This document shows positions 1 to 13,070 of a DNA stretch of 64,000 bases, in pieces. The notes below the pieces were generated by a model. The model saw only the letters and a program-made list of their open reading frames with translations. It made no database searches and had not been told where the DNA came from. Both the position numbers and the translations under genes were made by a program. The stretch spans positions 6,634,001-6,698,000 of the forward strand of contig CP053157.1 in NCBI GenBank assembly GCA_014607495.2, in the 5' to 3' direction. This stretch comes from Carposina sasakii (taxonomy: Eukaryota; Arthropoda; Insecta; Lepidoptera; Carposinidae). Each line of letters begins with the position of its first letter. The first letter of the stretch is position 1.

Positions 1-885
1 TTTGGGTACCAATGTAAAAGCCCCTTTAATTTTCAACTTAGCTAAAGGTTTCCGCTAATCGGATTCCGAATCATCAGGAAGTTTAATCCCCTCTTTCGTT
101 GTATCAAAATAAATACCATATTTAAAATTTGTACCAGGAGTACCTAAAGATATAAGCCTAATATTATAAGCTTTATTATTTTGACTAGCCCGCATTATCC
201 TACTAAATGGGCAAAGGCTTCGACCCCGGCCCTATCCTGTTATATCCTATGTGACCTAAAATGATCATATCGACAAGTCTTTCCAAGTGCATGGATAAAA
301 GGGGTTCAGTTCTTTGACCACTTTGGGTACATTTCTTACAGGGAAAAAAACGACGAAACACTTTTTTTGTATCTGTTAGGATAAATTAAAGTAGTATAAT
401 ATGATAAACATCTGAACAAGTGACAAGTAATAAAATTTATACCAAAAAATAAGCTTGACCAATACAAAACCATTAGTCCTCAGGCAATGCCAATCACGGC
501 TGATTACGATTCCAGCCGGCCCGCGCCAAGCCAATGTGGATAAATATTTGCACGGACAGGTTGTAAACCGTACGTGCGGACCCGGTTAATCGCCGCCGGA
601 CAGTTACTCGGACCGATATTGTTTACGATTTTTTTAATTCGCCATTTCACATTATGGATTATTTTTTGGAAAGTACCAATGTGGATTACTAATTGTTACC
701 ATGTTATGCAAAACTAAATAAGTACTAAATATCTAAAATGTAATTTTGATGGTTTTTATAGATGGTTGGATTTGGTCGAGGCATCCTAAGACCGATGGGC
801 TGGTCTATATTTTGGTCAAAGGATAAGCCGCGCTATCCAGCGGGGTAATGCGGCTAACCTTTTGGCCCAACCCATTGCCAGCGGT
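1..885. other. Unassigned DNA with a GC-rich block
   Basis: I see no supportable exon here. Positions about 480-640 are clearly richer in G+C and CpG than the surrounding DNA (for example CCGTACGTGCGGACCCGG near 568) and could be regulatory or the remnant of a mobile element. The rest is AT-rich and featureless. Confidence 0.3.
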
Positions 886-991
886 GGAGGAATTGTAGGG
901 GTCGCCAAAACTGCAAGATCATGAGAGCGATCCTGCAGCCACGTTTAGCATATTGGGGTCAGACGTAAATGTTCAGTGGCAAGTTGCTATC
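886..991 (-). repeat. Dispersed repeat family R3 copy
   Basis: This copy contains CTGCAAGATCATGAGAGCGA and ends with GTGGCAAGTTGCTATC. The same order of blocks recurs in both orientations at about 4099, 25741, 26220, 42240, 44640, 49005, 53455 and 60755. The family is probably a short retroposon common in Lepidoptera; its ends and class were not resolved. Confidence 0.5.
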
Positions 992-1990
992 TCATCTAAA
1001 ATATTTTAAGCTAAAGCATATTTAGGTACATACACTGAATTTTGTTTTTTACTATTTATTATTTAACGTTTTAAAATAGTTACATTTTAAATATTAATAT
1101 TCGACTAGTATTTAATCAGGAAATTCCTTTCTATTAAATGCATTATTATTTTGTGACAGCTTCGAAAATTCTATATACGTAGCGAAACTTTAGTCATTCG
1201 TAGGGATCTAAAATGTACCTACATTGTAAACGGAGAGACAAAATTCAGTAGCCACAATAATTTTCCTATATTCTAAGGTGCTCCCTGTGGGTCCTCCTAA
1301 ATGGAAGCCAGTTCCCAGCAATATCGGAAACAATAGGTACACTGTCCGTGTCTACCCTGGGTTACGTTGTAGACATTTTGTTTACGGCTTCCGTTTACTT
1401 CTCAATTATTCTCTTCTGTACTCGTATTATATAATACCGTACTTGCCTGTAAAGAAAAAATATGCAGATTTTATTATTGGTGTCAACAAATTTAGATATT
1501 TTTTACAGATTTCTGTCGTTCTCACCTGTCGCCTATATTAGGCGAATCCTTAAGTCGTATTTGCACACAAAGTTATATATATATAGCCGTTTATATAATA
1601 CATAAATTAAGCACAACTTTAAAACTGTATAATTTCCAGGAAGTTGAATAGACATAAAATTTTAATTTGCTTAATATACTCGTAGGTACACTTGGGGCAA
1701 TATTGCATACTTGTAGATTATATCTCAATTTTCTACGCAATTTCAATATAAATGTGGAACAGCGTGTTTGTGAAACGTAGCCGCAATATTAAACATAAAC
1801 TCTCAATGTGAATGCACATATTATGCAGATAACCGTTTGCGTCCATCTTTAAAAATAATATATTTATATTGAAACTAATATACTTCTATTGAAATAAAGA
1901 TTTCATCTTCTAATGTGTGATTTGCACAATTTATATCGCGTCTTATTAATTTAGAGATATCTATCTACTTATACTGTACCTATGTCAATC
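992..1990. other. AT-rich DNA, nothing identified
   Basis: A short open frame at 1278-1541 begins with a Pro-rich GPPKW-like stretch but has no further similarity that I recognise and no splice-supported continuation. No gene is called. Confidence 0.4.
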
Positions 1991-2312
1991 TATACATATC
2001 ATAAAACTGTAACGGATCGCTGTCTGTACATGGAAGATATATAAGAAAAAATATTATAGGAGACCTTTATCAACGCAATAGAACCCAAAACGATGATTTT
2101 TTGAATTTTTGTCTGTTTGTCTGTGCGTTTGTGCACGCTAATCTCAGAAACGGCTAAACCGATTTCGATGCAGTTTTCAGGAATATATTATGACAGGTCC
2201 CAATTAACATTTAGGCTACTTTTTATTCCGGGAAAATGTTTTTATCCCGGATAATTTCGACATTTTGTTTTTTCTGTAGTCCACGCGGACGGAGTCGCGG
2301 GCGTCCACTAGT
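1991..2312 (+). repeat. Dispersed repeat family R1, near full length
   Basis: This copy runs from ACGGATCGCTGTCTGTACAT through AAACGGCTAAACCGATTTCG to GACGGAGTCGCGGGCGTCCA. It is highly similar to copies at 18646-18975 and, in reverse orientation, 33990-34178 and 61425-61770. At about 330 bp with no open frame, it is a non-autonomous element. Confidence 0.75.
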
Positions 2313-4098
2313 ACAAAATAATGCTAAACTCTACTAATTACTAGTTACCTTGACATGCTGAAATCTCACACCAAATCAAGATCTTTCAAATACCTACAAT
2401 TTGTGTATCGTGCACACATACTGTTAAGTGTTTGAATACTTAGATAAAAATTAAGGTATTCAATAAGAAATAAGCTCCAAATGTTTATTCTTGTTAATGT
2501 GAAAAACCTTTTTTAAATTAAAACTTTTGGATAACACGAAGAAACCGCAGGTAACATCGTGTTCGGGAAATTATACGAATTTCAATGCTAGAGACAGGTA
2601 TTTGAAGAATTTCATTATGGTAAAAGTCTAGCTCGAGAGATATTGAGTATTTTGAAATTTTCTTTTACTTCTCATGATATGGAGAGCGAAATTCATGTTA
2701 TCTCGTTTTATGTAGATACGTAGCAAGAAGTTAACTACTCGAAGATGAAACTACATTTCATTTATCAGAAAGTAGGTAGAGACAACATAAAAAGTAATAG
2801 GTAATAATTGTTAGTATTACTTTAGATTTTTAAAAAAAATGGTTTATTTATTTTAAATCAAAATTATTTTATTACTCTGCTTACTTCACAAGAGACATTT
2901 TTATGTAGGTAATCTGAAAGATGCGTAATAAAAAGGTTTATCGCTACAAAATATTTTTTTAAAGAAAGTTGTCAACGTAGCAAAAACATTAAACTTAGGT
3001 GTAAGCAAAAGCAGCAGTACGAAAGACTATGAAAAAACGAACAACAGCTCTTAATCTATTTTCATAGAACGCTTGGAATTTGCACCGTTAAAACGTTTAA
3101 GAAAAACGCCTCCGAAATATATTGAAGTCTTTATGCTAAAGCGAAACTTTCATTATTATTTCTCGTTTTGACGAAGAAAGTTATAAAGCGGGTTCAGTTA
3201 TTGGGTGGCTAGATTATTGTGTTGGAGTTCTTTTATATTTCTCTGCAGATTCTTGAGATAGCTGTTTTCGGAAGATTTTGGTAATATTTTTTGGTAGATT
3301 GTAGATTTATCAACAAAAGACAAAAACAAATTCGGTCGATTAATAGGCTTACCACTTTTTTATAAGATGAATTGCTTTAAAAATAAACTAAGAGAGATAG
3401 GTGGGACATAGTAGATAGTAACAAAAGCTCTTTAAAAATTTCGGTGGCGCGATGGCGTTGATAAATGCCAAAATCGTATAAAGATTACTGAACAAACAGA
3501 CAGACAATACATATTTAGATACAAAGAATTATATAAAGAAACGAAAAATATTTAAAACACTGTAGTGTCATAGAACTAAATAAACTATAGAAGGCTATAT
3601 TTATAAATTCCACTGCGCTTGAATGAAGTACGATGAGAATGCGGCCGTGTCAAAATCGTGACTTCACATCGACTGCGTAATACCAAAGTAATACTTAGTA
3701 CCTGCGTAAAGTTACTCGTTCATATTCTTATCTTGTTAGTTGTTTCTATTCCGATGCTAAACCTAAGGCCTCGCTCCGCTTCTGATACTCAATCATATTA
3801 TACGAATAGATCATAGATGACATCAATGTTGACTTTAAACAGAACTTGTGCTGATGTGGGGCTTCACTAGACTACACCATCTGCATTTGACTAACATAGT
3901 AACGGCGTATTTTAAACGCGCCGACGACGCGCAGATAACGCGCGTATACGCGCTGATTTGTCGTAACCTAAGCACACGTAGCTTAAAACGCGCCTGTACT
4001 TAATTAGAAACTTACATATCAACTTATATCATCAATGCAAACGCAACAAGCAGCGTCTAGACGCGCGAGTTGACTAAGGAATCTAGTAGCGTTCTCCC
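2313..4098. other. AT-rich DNA, nothing certain
   Basis: No exon is supportable. Positions 3900-4080 are rich in ACGCGC/GCGCG motifs, which is unusual for this window and may mark an eroded DNA transposon. Confidence 0.35.
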
Positions 4099-4226
4099 AG
4101 GCCGATGAGCTGGCAATTTGTCACTGATCTTTTACATCTGACCTTCTTATGCTAAACGTAGTTTTAGGATCTCATTCGCAATCCTGCTGTTGTTTGGTCT
4201 ATTTTCAGGAACACAGTCGTGTATAT
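4099..4226 (+). repeat. Dispersed repeat family R3 copy
   Basis: This copy starts at the GCCGATGAGCTGGCAATTTG block and ends near the block GAACACAGTCGTGT. It is diverged and has the opposite orientation to the copy at 886. Confidence 0.5.
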
Positions 4227-7200
4227 TATAATATAAGTACATATTATGTTTATGAATGTAAATTGATTTTAGGTTATAGTTTTCACGCCGATTTGATAAT
4301 GTTTGACCTTTAAATCCTCATCTGATACATGTAGGTTTAATAATAATACTAAGGTGATCTAAGTGTAATAAGTATCTGGCTTTCTCATCATATGAGAACA
4401 AAGCATTTTTAAACCTGTCAGTAGGTACCTACCTAAAGTATGATGTTAATATTTATACGATAAACTGTATCTTTATTGTTCACTCTTTTACCCTTCAAAC
4501 TCACGTCACCACCAGAATTAGCAATACCTGTTACAATGACGAAGCCCTGCGCAATTCCATGGAGCTAAGTATAATAAATAAAACAGTTTCAAAGTTACGG
4601 AGACACTAGCGCCAATGCCAGAGGACTGTAACTGAAAAGGAGTGTAATGTAACCGTAACGTGCCAGGAATGCGGCTGTAGACTGTCGTGACTAAAGACAG
4701 AATACTTAATCTGGAGATTAGACTTCTTAATTCGAGTCCTAATGCAAAGTATAGGTACCGTTAGCATCTAAATCGTCGAACTCAGAATCATCAAAATAAT
4801 TTAGTCTAAGTGCTGATATGTGATAATATTTCCTATGTGCACTTTAGCCACTATTGGTTCATGAAATTGAACAATTTTGATATAAGTCTAATCTGTCCTA
4901 GGTAATGACATTTTTAGTTTAGCAGAAAGATTATGGTACGTGGAAGTTTGAATGCTCCACAAAATTTGTCGCATCAGACTCTTAGTGACCTTTTTACTGC
5001 AGAAAAACTTCCTGTACCTTTCCATAATTGTTGCACAAATACTGCGGCGCAAATCTCAAAAGTCGTCAAATTGTAGTCCACCACAAAAGTACTAAAAAAC
5101 GTCATTATGCAATATTAGCTAATCCACAATAACCGATTTCAACGGTTGCGGTATCGCGTAAAAAATGTGAGAAATCCTAAATACTTTGTCAATTCCGTAA
5201 TCCGTCTCGTGAGTTATGCGACTGGGTGAACAATATGTCTTGCCCAATCACCGTTAACTTAGTAGACTCTATTTCATAGAATAACTTTTATGCCTGAATC
5301 CGAACTAAAAATTTTTGTATACAGTGACACCGATAATGTGGTCATACACATAGTAACTAGCGCCATCATCCAAATTAACTATTCGGCGAAACGCACTCTA
5401 CCATTTCAGATGAAATAAAAACCGGCCAATTGCTAGATAGACGAGTTTCCGTGATTTTATGTCTTTGATCAAATGACACAGATACAATCGATCAAAATGA
5501 TTGATTTATCATTGTGCACTCTTCTAGGGGATTGACCATTTGTGATTAATCGAATTGATTGTTTAGTTACTGATCTACGTAATCAAATTAAACACTATTA
5601 TTGAAGAAAATTAAAGTTAAGTAAGAGAGTTTGGTCTCTGTAAGATACATACTCTTCAGATACGATATATGCCCCAGAAAATTATGATTAGGTACCTACA
5701 GTGCATAATGTTGATGTTATTAAATTAGTTAATAGAGGGATATTCTATCTAAGAGCTCTCAAGCATTTTCAAAAAAGTAGAAAGTACCTAATTTCACCCT
5801 AACCTCATATTTGTTGTAACCTATGCCTTTAAAAAATATTACGTAAAACACCATCGCTAAATTTATTACTGTATAAAAGGCTCGTTAATTCAACAATACC
5901 ACAAATTATAGTACTTTGGTACAAACTATAAAATCTCCGAGCACTTCATTATACACCGCAAATGAGCGGTAACGAATGTTTCAACCGAAAACTTGTTACC
6001 AATTCATACACGAAAATTTTCCAATTACGTTACGAATTTAATCCAAATAGAGATCGTAAACGGATTGGTGTAAAATTTCATATGCGCGATTTTGTTATAT
6101 GTTTATTATAGTTCAATGTTTTGTTTCTATTCTAGGTAGGCTTTGGTCATATATCGCTTTAGAGAATCGTATATTCTGTACATACGATACAACATACATA
6201 CAGGCACCACTGTGTTCTCGAAATGGAGAAGCCATGTACAACAGACTGTCCGTTAATTATTAATTTTATAAGTTGTTTATTTATTGCACACATGTACCTA
6301 CCTATATTTTGGAAACAATGCGCTTTGTGACGACTAAAATTAGTGTGACCAAGAATTTAGATAATTTCGGAATTTTAAAAATACGGTAACTTCATTAACT
6401 AGGTATAGAAGATTTTATTTTTTACCAATATTAAATAAAACCAAACAAACGTGGATTACGAATAAAAAATACATTTATATTTTATATTCTTTTCCACTGC
6501 ACCGATATAATAAACAGAATTAACCAACAACACAGGTAAAAGGAATAATTTTGTTCCCCGATTAAAATGAACAAAACGAAAAAGTACTAGCACAGGGAAC
6601 GCAAAAATGTTCAGAAAGCACTCCCCTTTGCTATACGGAATGCAGTGCGCTAAAATGAAACGATTACTTGCATGAATATTAAAAAATAAATAAGAGATGT
6701 TTAATTGATGCAGACTTGTGTAAAAGCTATTTGCATGAACATGACTGTAGGTAATATGTTTAAGAGTTCTATTTTTCTTTGACTCAGCTCGAGATCCAAG
6801 TAAATAGGTACATTTCTAGCCCTGTTTTTTTTATTTAAGTTGATACATTTGCTCTGTGGTAAAAGCTATATGGGATGTAAAAAAAAAACATTTGTTAGCA
6901 GGGCTTCTTAAGCCAAGAATCGTGATTTTCAAATTTACGAATATGCCCACATTTTTCGGACATTCACGTCACCGTTATGGTCCAACATTTTTTCAAGACC
7001 TTATGGCCAATCTAGGTATAGTCCTTATCTCGCTGTTTTACTGGAGTATGTCTATCATTTTTCTTTGGAACATTCAACTTTAATGCAGTAGATAGATAAC
7101 TCGAAACCAGACGAGCGATAGTATAGTGCCAGTTATTATTATCAGCGTAGATGGCAACTTGTGGTAGGCAGTGCTCGATTAACAGTAGTCAAGATACATC

Positions 7201-7469
7201 ATGAGTTATTGGAATACCTAGATGTAAAGATGGCGGTCGAATGACTGATTCATGACGATGATTTAATGGCACAGGTTTATTAGAGAATTTATTTAATCTA
7301 TATTTATGATCTTAAAATTATATTGAACAATTTTACTGTTCATATTTATTACTTTGGTAAATAATTTATTCATTGATTGAGTGAAGTGGAATCGTTGCTT
7401 TTAAATATGATTATTTTCTATTTGGGTTATGAAATAAATATGTAGTAATGAAATGAACGACTTTATATT
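4227..7469. other. Non-coding DNA, nothing identified
   Basis: No splice-supported exon was seen. A fragment at about 5338-5402 resembles, in reverse, 15131-15185 (shared ACTAGCGCCATC and GAAACGC blocks), so it is probably an old repeat. The small open frame at 6856-7083 has no recognisable similarity. Confidence 0.4.
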
Positions 7470-8192
7470 TTTGACGTGAAACGTCTTTAAAATCGCGCCG
7501 ACACATACGGGTACCAGGTTTAAAAACTGGACCGTAACGAAAAGGTCTATATCATCGTACCTTAATAATTAAAAAACTATTGGTCTTAGAAACAAAAATA
7601 TGGTGTAAATATTTCACTTATATAGTCAGCTCGCTGTTATGACATTGAGTTCGTGTCGGGGTGATACTGCGATAACTGTGCGAAACCGGCGCTCACGCTT
7701 GTTTCTATTCAGTGTAACTCGTGACTCCGACTTTATAGCGTGGTGATTCTTTCGTGTGTTTGTCAAGTTTATTTGAACCGATTGATTTATACAAAAATAA
7801 GTGTAATTTGGACAGTATTTATATCTATACTAATATTATAAAGCTGAAGAGTTTGTTTGTTTGTTTGTTTGAACGCGCTAATCTCAGGAACTACTGGTCT
7901 GATTTGAAAAATTCTTTCAGTGTTAGATAGCCCATTTACCAAGGAAGGCTACAGTCTATTGCCCGGCTTCGCACGGGTACAACGCCCCCTCACGCGGACG
8001 AAGTCGTGGGCGGCTGCTATTTAAAATAACCAGAAAGTGACAATAAATATATAAACATTTGCTATGTATTTTATGTTTCTATTACGTACCTGTTCTTTTT
8101 TTATTAAAATACTTAAAACAGCGTCCATCTTGTTTTCATTTCAATCTTTTACTTTAAAAGCGATTCGCTAACATAGACGTTTCACGTTAAAA
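7470..8192. repeat. Possible element bounded by inverted ACGTGAAACGTCT motifs
   Basis: GACGTGAAACGTCTTT near 7472 recurs inverted as AGACGTTTCACGTT near 8176. A more CpG-rich stretch (about 7640-7800) lies between them and holds a TCAGTG initiator-like motif near 7710, followed by a dispersed repeat. This could be an old transposon, or a promoter invaded by repeats. The arms are short, so the call is weak. Confidence 0.25.
7824..8018 (+). repeat. Dispersed repeat ending in CACGCGGACGAAGTCGTGGG
   Basis: It begins CTAATATTATAAAGCTGAAG, then a short GTTT tandem tract and GAACGCGCTAATCTCAGGAA, and ends with a block like the end of family R1. It is probably a member of a related family of short retroposons or foldback elements. 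Confidence 0.6.
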
Positions 8193-10166
8193 CCAACGGC
8201 CGTGTGCCCCGACACAGCCCCACCCGCTTTTTACGTCTGAATTTCACTCATACTTATATCTCAATATTAGTTTTGAAATATACGCATCGCACAGCACATA
8301 AATCTAAAATACAAAACAAGAGGCAAGTCCAAAACAAAAGTTTTGACAAGATGTAAGTAACGTAGCCTTGGTTACAGCTACAAACTTCTCAGACTGTTGA
8401 CAGCGGCTCTACAGTCTATGGTTGGTCTATGATTAGCATAGAATAATGATGTGGTGACAAAGTTTCATTACTTAGCCACCAACGCACATAAGTTTGTAAC
8501 ACTATATTCAAATAGTAATGTTCGCATGAACGGCTTAACATCTACCTATACATAATAATTAGTTAAACAATACGGCAATACTTTTAGCACTCTTAAGTTT
8601 ACTTACTACGTTTTCTACACAGGAATCTGACATCAATACTTGGCCTTCTTACGCGGATAGAATGTCAATTTTTATTTATGGAAGATATTTTACCACGGAC
8701 ATTGATACATGAATGAATAATATAGGTAGGCACTGCACATTTTATTGTTTATTTATTTATAGGTACCTACGGTACTTAAACTTGTTTATTTATATGACTT
8801 GTCACTGATTTATTTTATTTTCTAGAGAATCGGTTCAGGAAATTAAACTATTAATAATTTTAATAACACGTAACGTTTTACGCTGGTTCTAAATTCTAGA
8901 TATAAGAGAATGCAATTTCCTTATACCTACATGTAGACAGAAAGAAAATTGTTTATCAAAGCTATACCTACTAATGCCATACACAACCACCTCTGTTAAA
9001 GACAATACTCGTATACTAGTTAGTTATAAACTATACCACAGCTAGTTATTAAGAAGCTATGAACTTAAACCAGCGTTTGCATAAATCAAAAGCAGTAAGT
9101 ACTTAACAAAAAGTTATTGCAATACCGTGATCAATTCCAGATCCCCAAGCTAACGCCATTAAAAAGTTAAGCCCGAACTTTGAATAGTTAAGAGTATTTG
9201 TAAAGCTGCAAGTGGTGGGGAACTTTGCAAAAATTAAACTTACCAAAGAATCGATGCTGGCGAGCGGTGGGCGTTCATTTGAATTTCCCTCCACGCCTTT
9301 TGTCGCCGTCTTCATTTAGCGAACTTAAAGGAAACTCTTTTATTTTCCGCCGGCAAAGGACTTAAGATGCATTGTTGAGCCAGTAACAAATTGCGCACTG
9401 ATTACGTTAGCTCGGTAAGGTACAACTTGCAATGGAATTTAACTATTCTGATCAAATTAAGACTAGAGAGTGCAGACAAAGGTTCAATTTTCAAAATAGT
9501 TTCGCTCAGGTTGCTTTAATTTGTGAACTTTAGACGGCTACATTTATATTACCTACCGAAACTCAGATTATTTTTATTCTGTTCTGAAAATATCCTTTTT
9601 GCTAACTTTATGAGTACTCGATTAGAAATTGTGTTTGCAGTTAATAAATAAATGCGCAAATGTTCAGTAAGTATTAAAAGATAGCAAGATTGCCCTATCT
9701 CCTACATCATGACATCAAACATTTCTAGCGCTCTTAAATTTCAGCGTATCTAAATCAAAAGTCGAGGCTGTTTGCAGTAAAGTTTGCGTTTCCTAGCAAA
9801 CAGCAGTAGGTATGTCAGTCGTTCAACAAGTTGCTACACAAGCACGGCATCTTGCATTTCGCGTCGCATTTACATTCTCAAATATTATTTAGTTACACGT
9901 TGAGAGAGGCGCAGAAAATTTTGAAGTTTTGGTGTCACTTGTGACGTTTATTAGATTGCTTTGAGAAATTTTAGGATATTCGTGATTGAAGATAGGTACA
10001 CACAGACCGATGAAGATAGTTTAGACAAGGATGTAAATTGAGTTTTGTTTACACCAAAGGTTGTAGTTATTTGTGGATAATTTAAGGTAGCATTCCGATT
10101 TTCATTATATTGGTCTTTTGCTATAAGAACATTCGACTGATACGAATACATTTATTAAATTTGATT
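8193..10166. other. Non-coding DNA, nothing identified
   Basis: No exon is supportable on either strand. The short open frames at 9103-9315 and 9951-10151 (minus) show no domain and no splice-consistent extension. Confidence 0.4.
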
Positions 10167-10362
10167 AATTTATGAAATTGTATTAAGCGTTACAATTCGG
10201 AAGTCTCGTGGCGATTGTAGTTAGTGCAAGTGCCTGTTTTCGCAGTTATGAGTTATCAGATCCGAGGGTCAGTGGAGGGTGTAGGGCCCGGTGGTGGGCG
10301 CACCCATAGTGAATGTTTGAACTTCCGATATGTAACGCCTAATACAATTTCATTTATAAATT
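10167..10362. mobile_element. Small MITE with about 40-bp inverted ends
   Basis: The left arm (10167-10204) and right arm (10321-10362) are inverted copies of each other, sharing TGAAATTGTATTA, GCGTTAC and CGGAAGT. The core contains a G-rich stretch with GTGTAGGGCCCGGTGGTGGG. At about 196 bp with no coding capacity, it fits a miniature inverted-repeat transposable element. No clear target duplication was resolved. Confidence 0.65.
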
Positions 10363-12990
10363 ACATACATTAAGACAAGCTATCAACATGCAAGAATAAC
10401 AATGATATTTCGCTACATATTATATTCATGAGGGGTAGCCAGATGTGGCACAAAATGAAGGGAAGAAATATTATTCTGTTTACAGAACAAATGCAACAAA
10501 ACAATGGCATAAGATATGTAGGTAACGCTACCGGTATAAAATAATAATATTCTGATATAACGATAAAGTTTTCCTCAGTCCACGGTTCGTGTATCGGCTC
10601 TAAGTAGATCTCCTTCTAAACTATCTGTGATTTTTTTAACAGGTCAATAACGTTTATTTATATATGACTTTTTAGCCTGAAATATAAAGCACTGATAGTT
10701 GAATAAATATAATATTTTATTTATTTATTTATAAAAAATGCTGTCTTTCTCTGAAACTTTAACAAATTAGAGACATCATCAACTTTATCCTTCACAAAGA
10801 CTATCTAACTATTGGAAAAATCGTTACTTGGGAATCAAATTCAGAAAATGAATTTTAACATAGCGTAAAAAAACTTAAAACACTTTTCGGTAATAGTATC
10901 GTGGGTGTTAAAGAAAAAGCTTGTATCCAAACGTGTGCGTAGGGCATTAGGAAAGGGTTGGAAGGGAGGCGGCACGGAGCCAGCCTCAGGCAATTTGCTA
11001 CCAAATGTCGTACCCTACGTGCTCCACAAATAAAGAGGATACGATAAAGCTACTGTATTACATTAGGAACAGTTAGCTTACAATGTCATCCGCTATTTAC
11101 CAGAAAAATATTGCTGACGTGACTTATTGATGTATTATTTGTTTAGTTAGGCTCAGCAACTGAGTTTTGTTTTTTGTAATCTAGTTGAAACTTACTAAAC
11201 TTTTACCTTTTTCAAGAAGGTACTGGTTCATTTGAAAATAATATAACTTTTACTGTAGTATCTTGTATTGAAAAAAGTTCCTATGTATCGGTTGTAATAT
11301 TGTAGTACGATTGTTTAAAACAAACAAATAAACAGTTGCTGGACGGCTCCCTTTCGTAAAACGCATTAATTTCAGATGTTCCAAGATTCCTTTTTCTCCC
11401 CTATTTTCCTACTTTATTTTTGTGAGTGCACATCTATTTCACACCCTTGGCCCTGACATTCTGCAGAGTGCGAAACCCTCTAAGATTTACGTATTCGACG
11501 CCAGCAATAAGCAGCCTCCTAACTTACCTTGCCTATGGAGGGCCTAAAAAGGTTGCATCATGCAATTTTACTGCTAGCATTACACTGTGCACATCAAATT
11601 TTGTTAGTTATTTGACCTTTTTCTTGACGCGATTAGTTTTTGAAGTGTTTTACGTAAAACTGGTGGTTTCGTGATGTTTTAGCGCGAAGAATTGGTTTCA
11701 TTGGTTTTGCATAACGGCGCCTTTAGGGCCCCAGAAATTTAAAATGTACGCCCGGATGCCGTGAAAAATTACCACCCGGGCCCCTACCGACAAGCCATAC
11801 ATTTCAGTCATCTCTTCGTGCTTATTGAACGAGCGAAACATGAAGATGGGGACAGATAACTTATTTAAAGCGGCACTAAGTGTTTATGTTCGAGGCGACT
11901 CGTTATGAATAAAAATGAGCAGAGTCGATTTATTGTTTTGTTTGGGCTCTAATGAAGCGTGGCGGAGATTTGTTCCATTTTCGTACGTTGATTTTGTATT
12001 ATCGGTGACTGGTTTTTTTGTACACTGCAGGTTCGATGGAATATTTTTGGATATAAATAATGTTATGGAAATAAGTAATAATTGAGCTTACTTGGTGCCG
12101 CGTCGTGGAACGTCAAGTTACAAGCGGTCTTCTGCATATAAAGTTGTAGTGACGATGTTCTCAACTGGGAAACTAAGTTTTCTTTGTGAAACTTATACGA
12201 GTACATATAGAATTTTTTATGTAACCAAACTGGACAGAGGCTGCTTTCGCTTTACATTCCATTTGGTTCCATTTCATTCAAGTTACTTCTAGGTACCTAC
12301 CTACAATAATTTAATGTTATACTTACTTCTTTATCACTGTTACTTTTTGACTTGTATGTAACTACCTATACTATATTACGGAAGCCCAGTACTGTGTCTT
12401 TTATGTTTTTATGCTTTTATTATTAAGTATAATAAAGAAGGAAAAAAAAATTATGAATGTTTATTAAACTCCAACTTCATATCGCGAAAACTTTCATATC
12501 ATGCTGATATGTTATTGACAATCTTTGTTACTCTCTCTGTATTTCTCTGAAATAAACAGTCTTGCTTTTGGGCCTACACCTATTATTATACGTTTATTCA
12601 GAGCTTATTTATAATTGCACTGGATCAGCGAAATACAAATAAACGGAAGATCACACCGAAAACAGGGAAGTGTTGAATTAAACATGATTTCCTCGAACAA
12701 ATGTGAATTAAATTTTTTGACGGGATCCAGCGATAAAGGACATTAGCACGTATTCCCACCCGCAGGACCCACTGATATTGGGGTTCTCGTAAAAGGGAAT
12801 GCATTGGCTTTTTGTAATGTGGCAATAACCTTTGGATTAGGAGAGGGCATTCGGCCTCAGCCTTCGCCACTTCTACCCATGGGATATGTCTCTGAAATTT
12901 ATTATTTGTAGTGTAGGCATACTAGAAGGAAGGCTTAGTTGGTTTAACGTATATGAAACAGGATTCTATAAGATAATAACATGAAATAAC
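10363..12990. other. Non-coding DNA, nothing identified
   Basis: Short open frames at 11426-11674, 12092-12292 and 12625-12870 (minus) have no recognised similarity. The stretch around 11700-11800 is locally GC-rich (GGGCCCC, CCCGGGC). Confidence 0.4.
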
Positions 12991-13070
12991 ATGAAGCGTG
13001 TCAGGAACGTCGAAGTCCATGATCTCTGCCTACCCCTCCGGAAAACAGGCGTGATTTTATGTACTATGTA
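12991..13070 (-). repeat. Partial copy of family R2
   Basis: It reads in reverse as ATAAAATCACGCCTGTTTTC, then a GGAGGGGTAGGCAGAGATCA block, as in the better copy at 21990. Confidence 0.5.

Noticed and set aside
1278..1541. Frame with a GPPKW motif resembling the start of a cytochrome P450
   Set aside because: Similarity stops after a few residues, there is no signal anchor, no continuation and no splice support.
6856..7083. 75-codon frame on plus strand
   Set aside because: No domain, A-rich low-complexity start, and no conserved pattern; probably chance.
12092..12145. Possible first IRSp53 exon ending SSAYK before GTTGTA
   Set aside because: There is no ATG in frame after the upstream stop, the residues do not resemble I-BAR starts, and the donor is poor.
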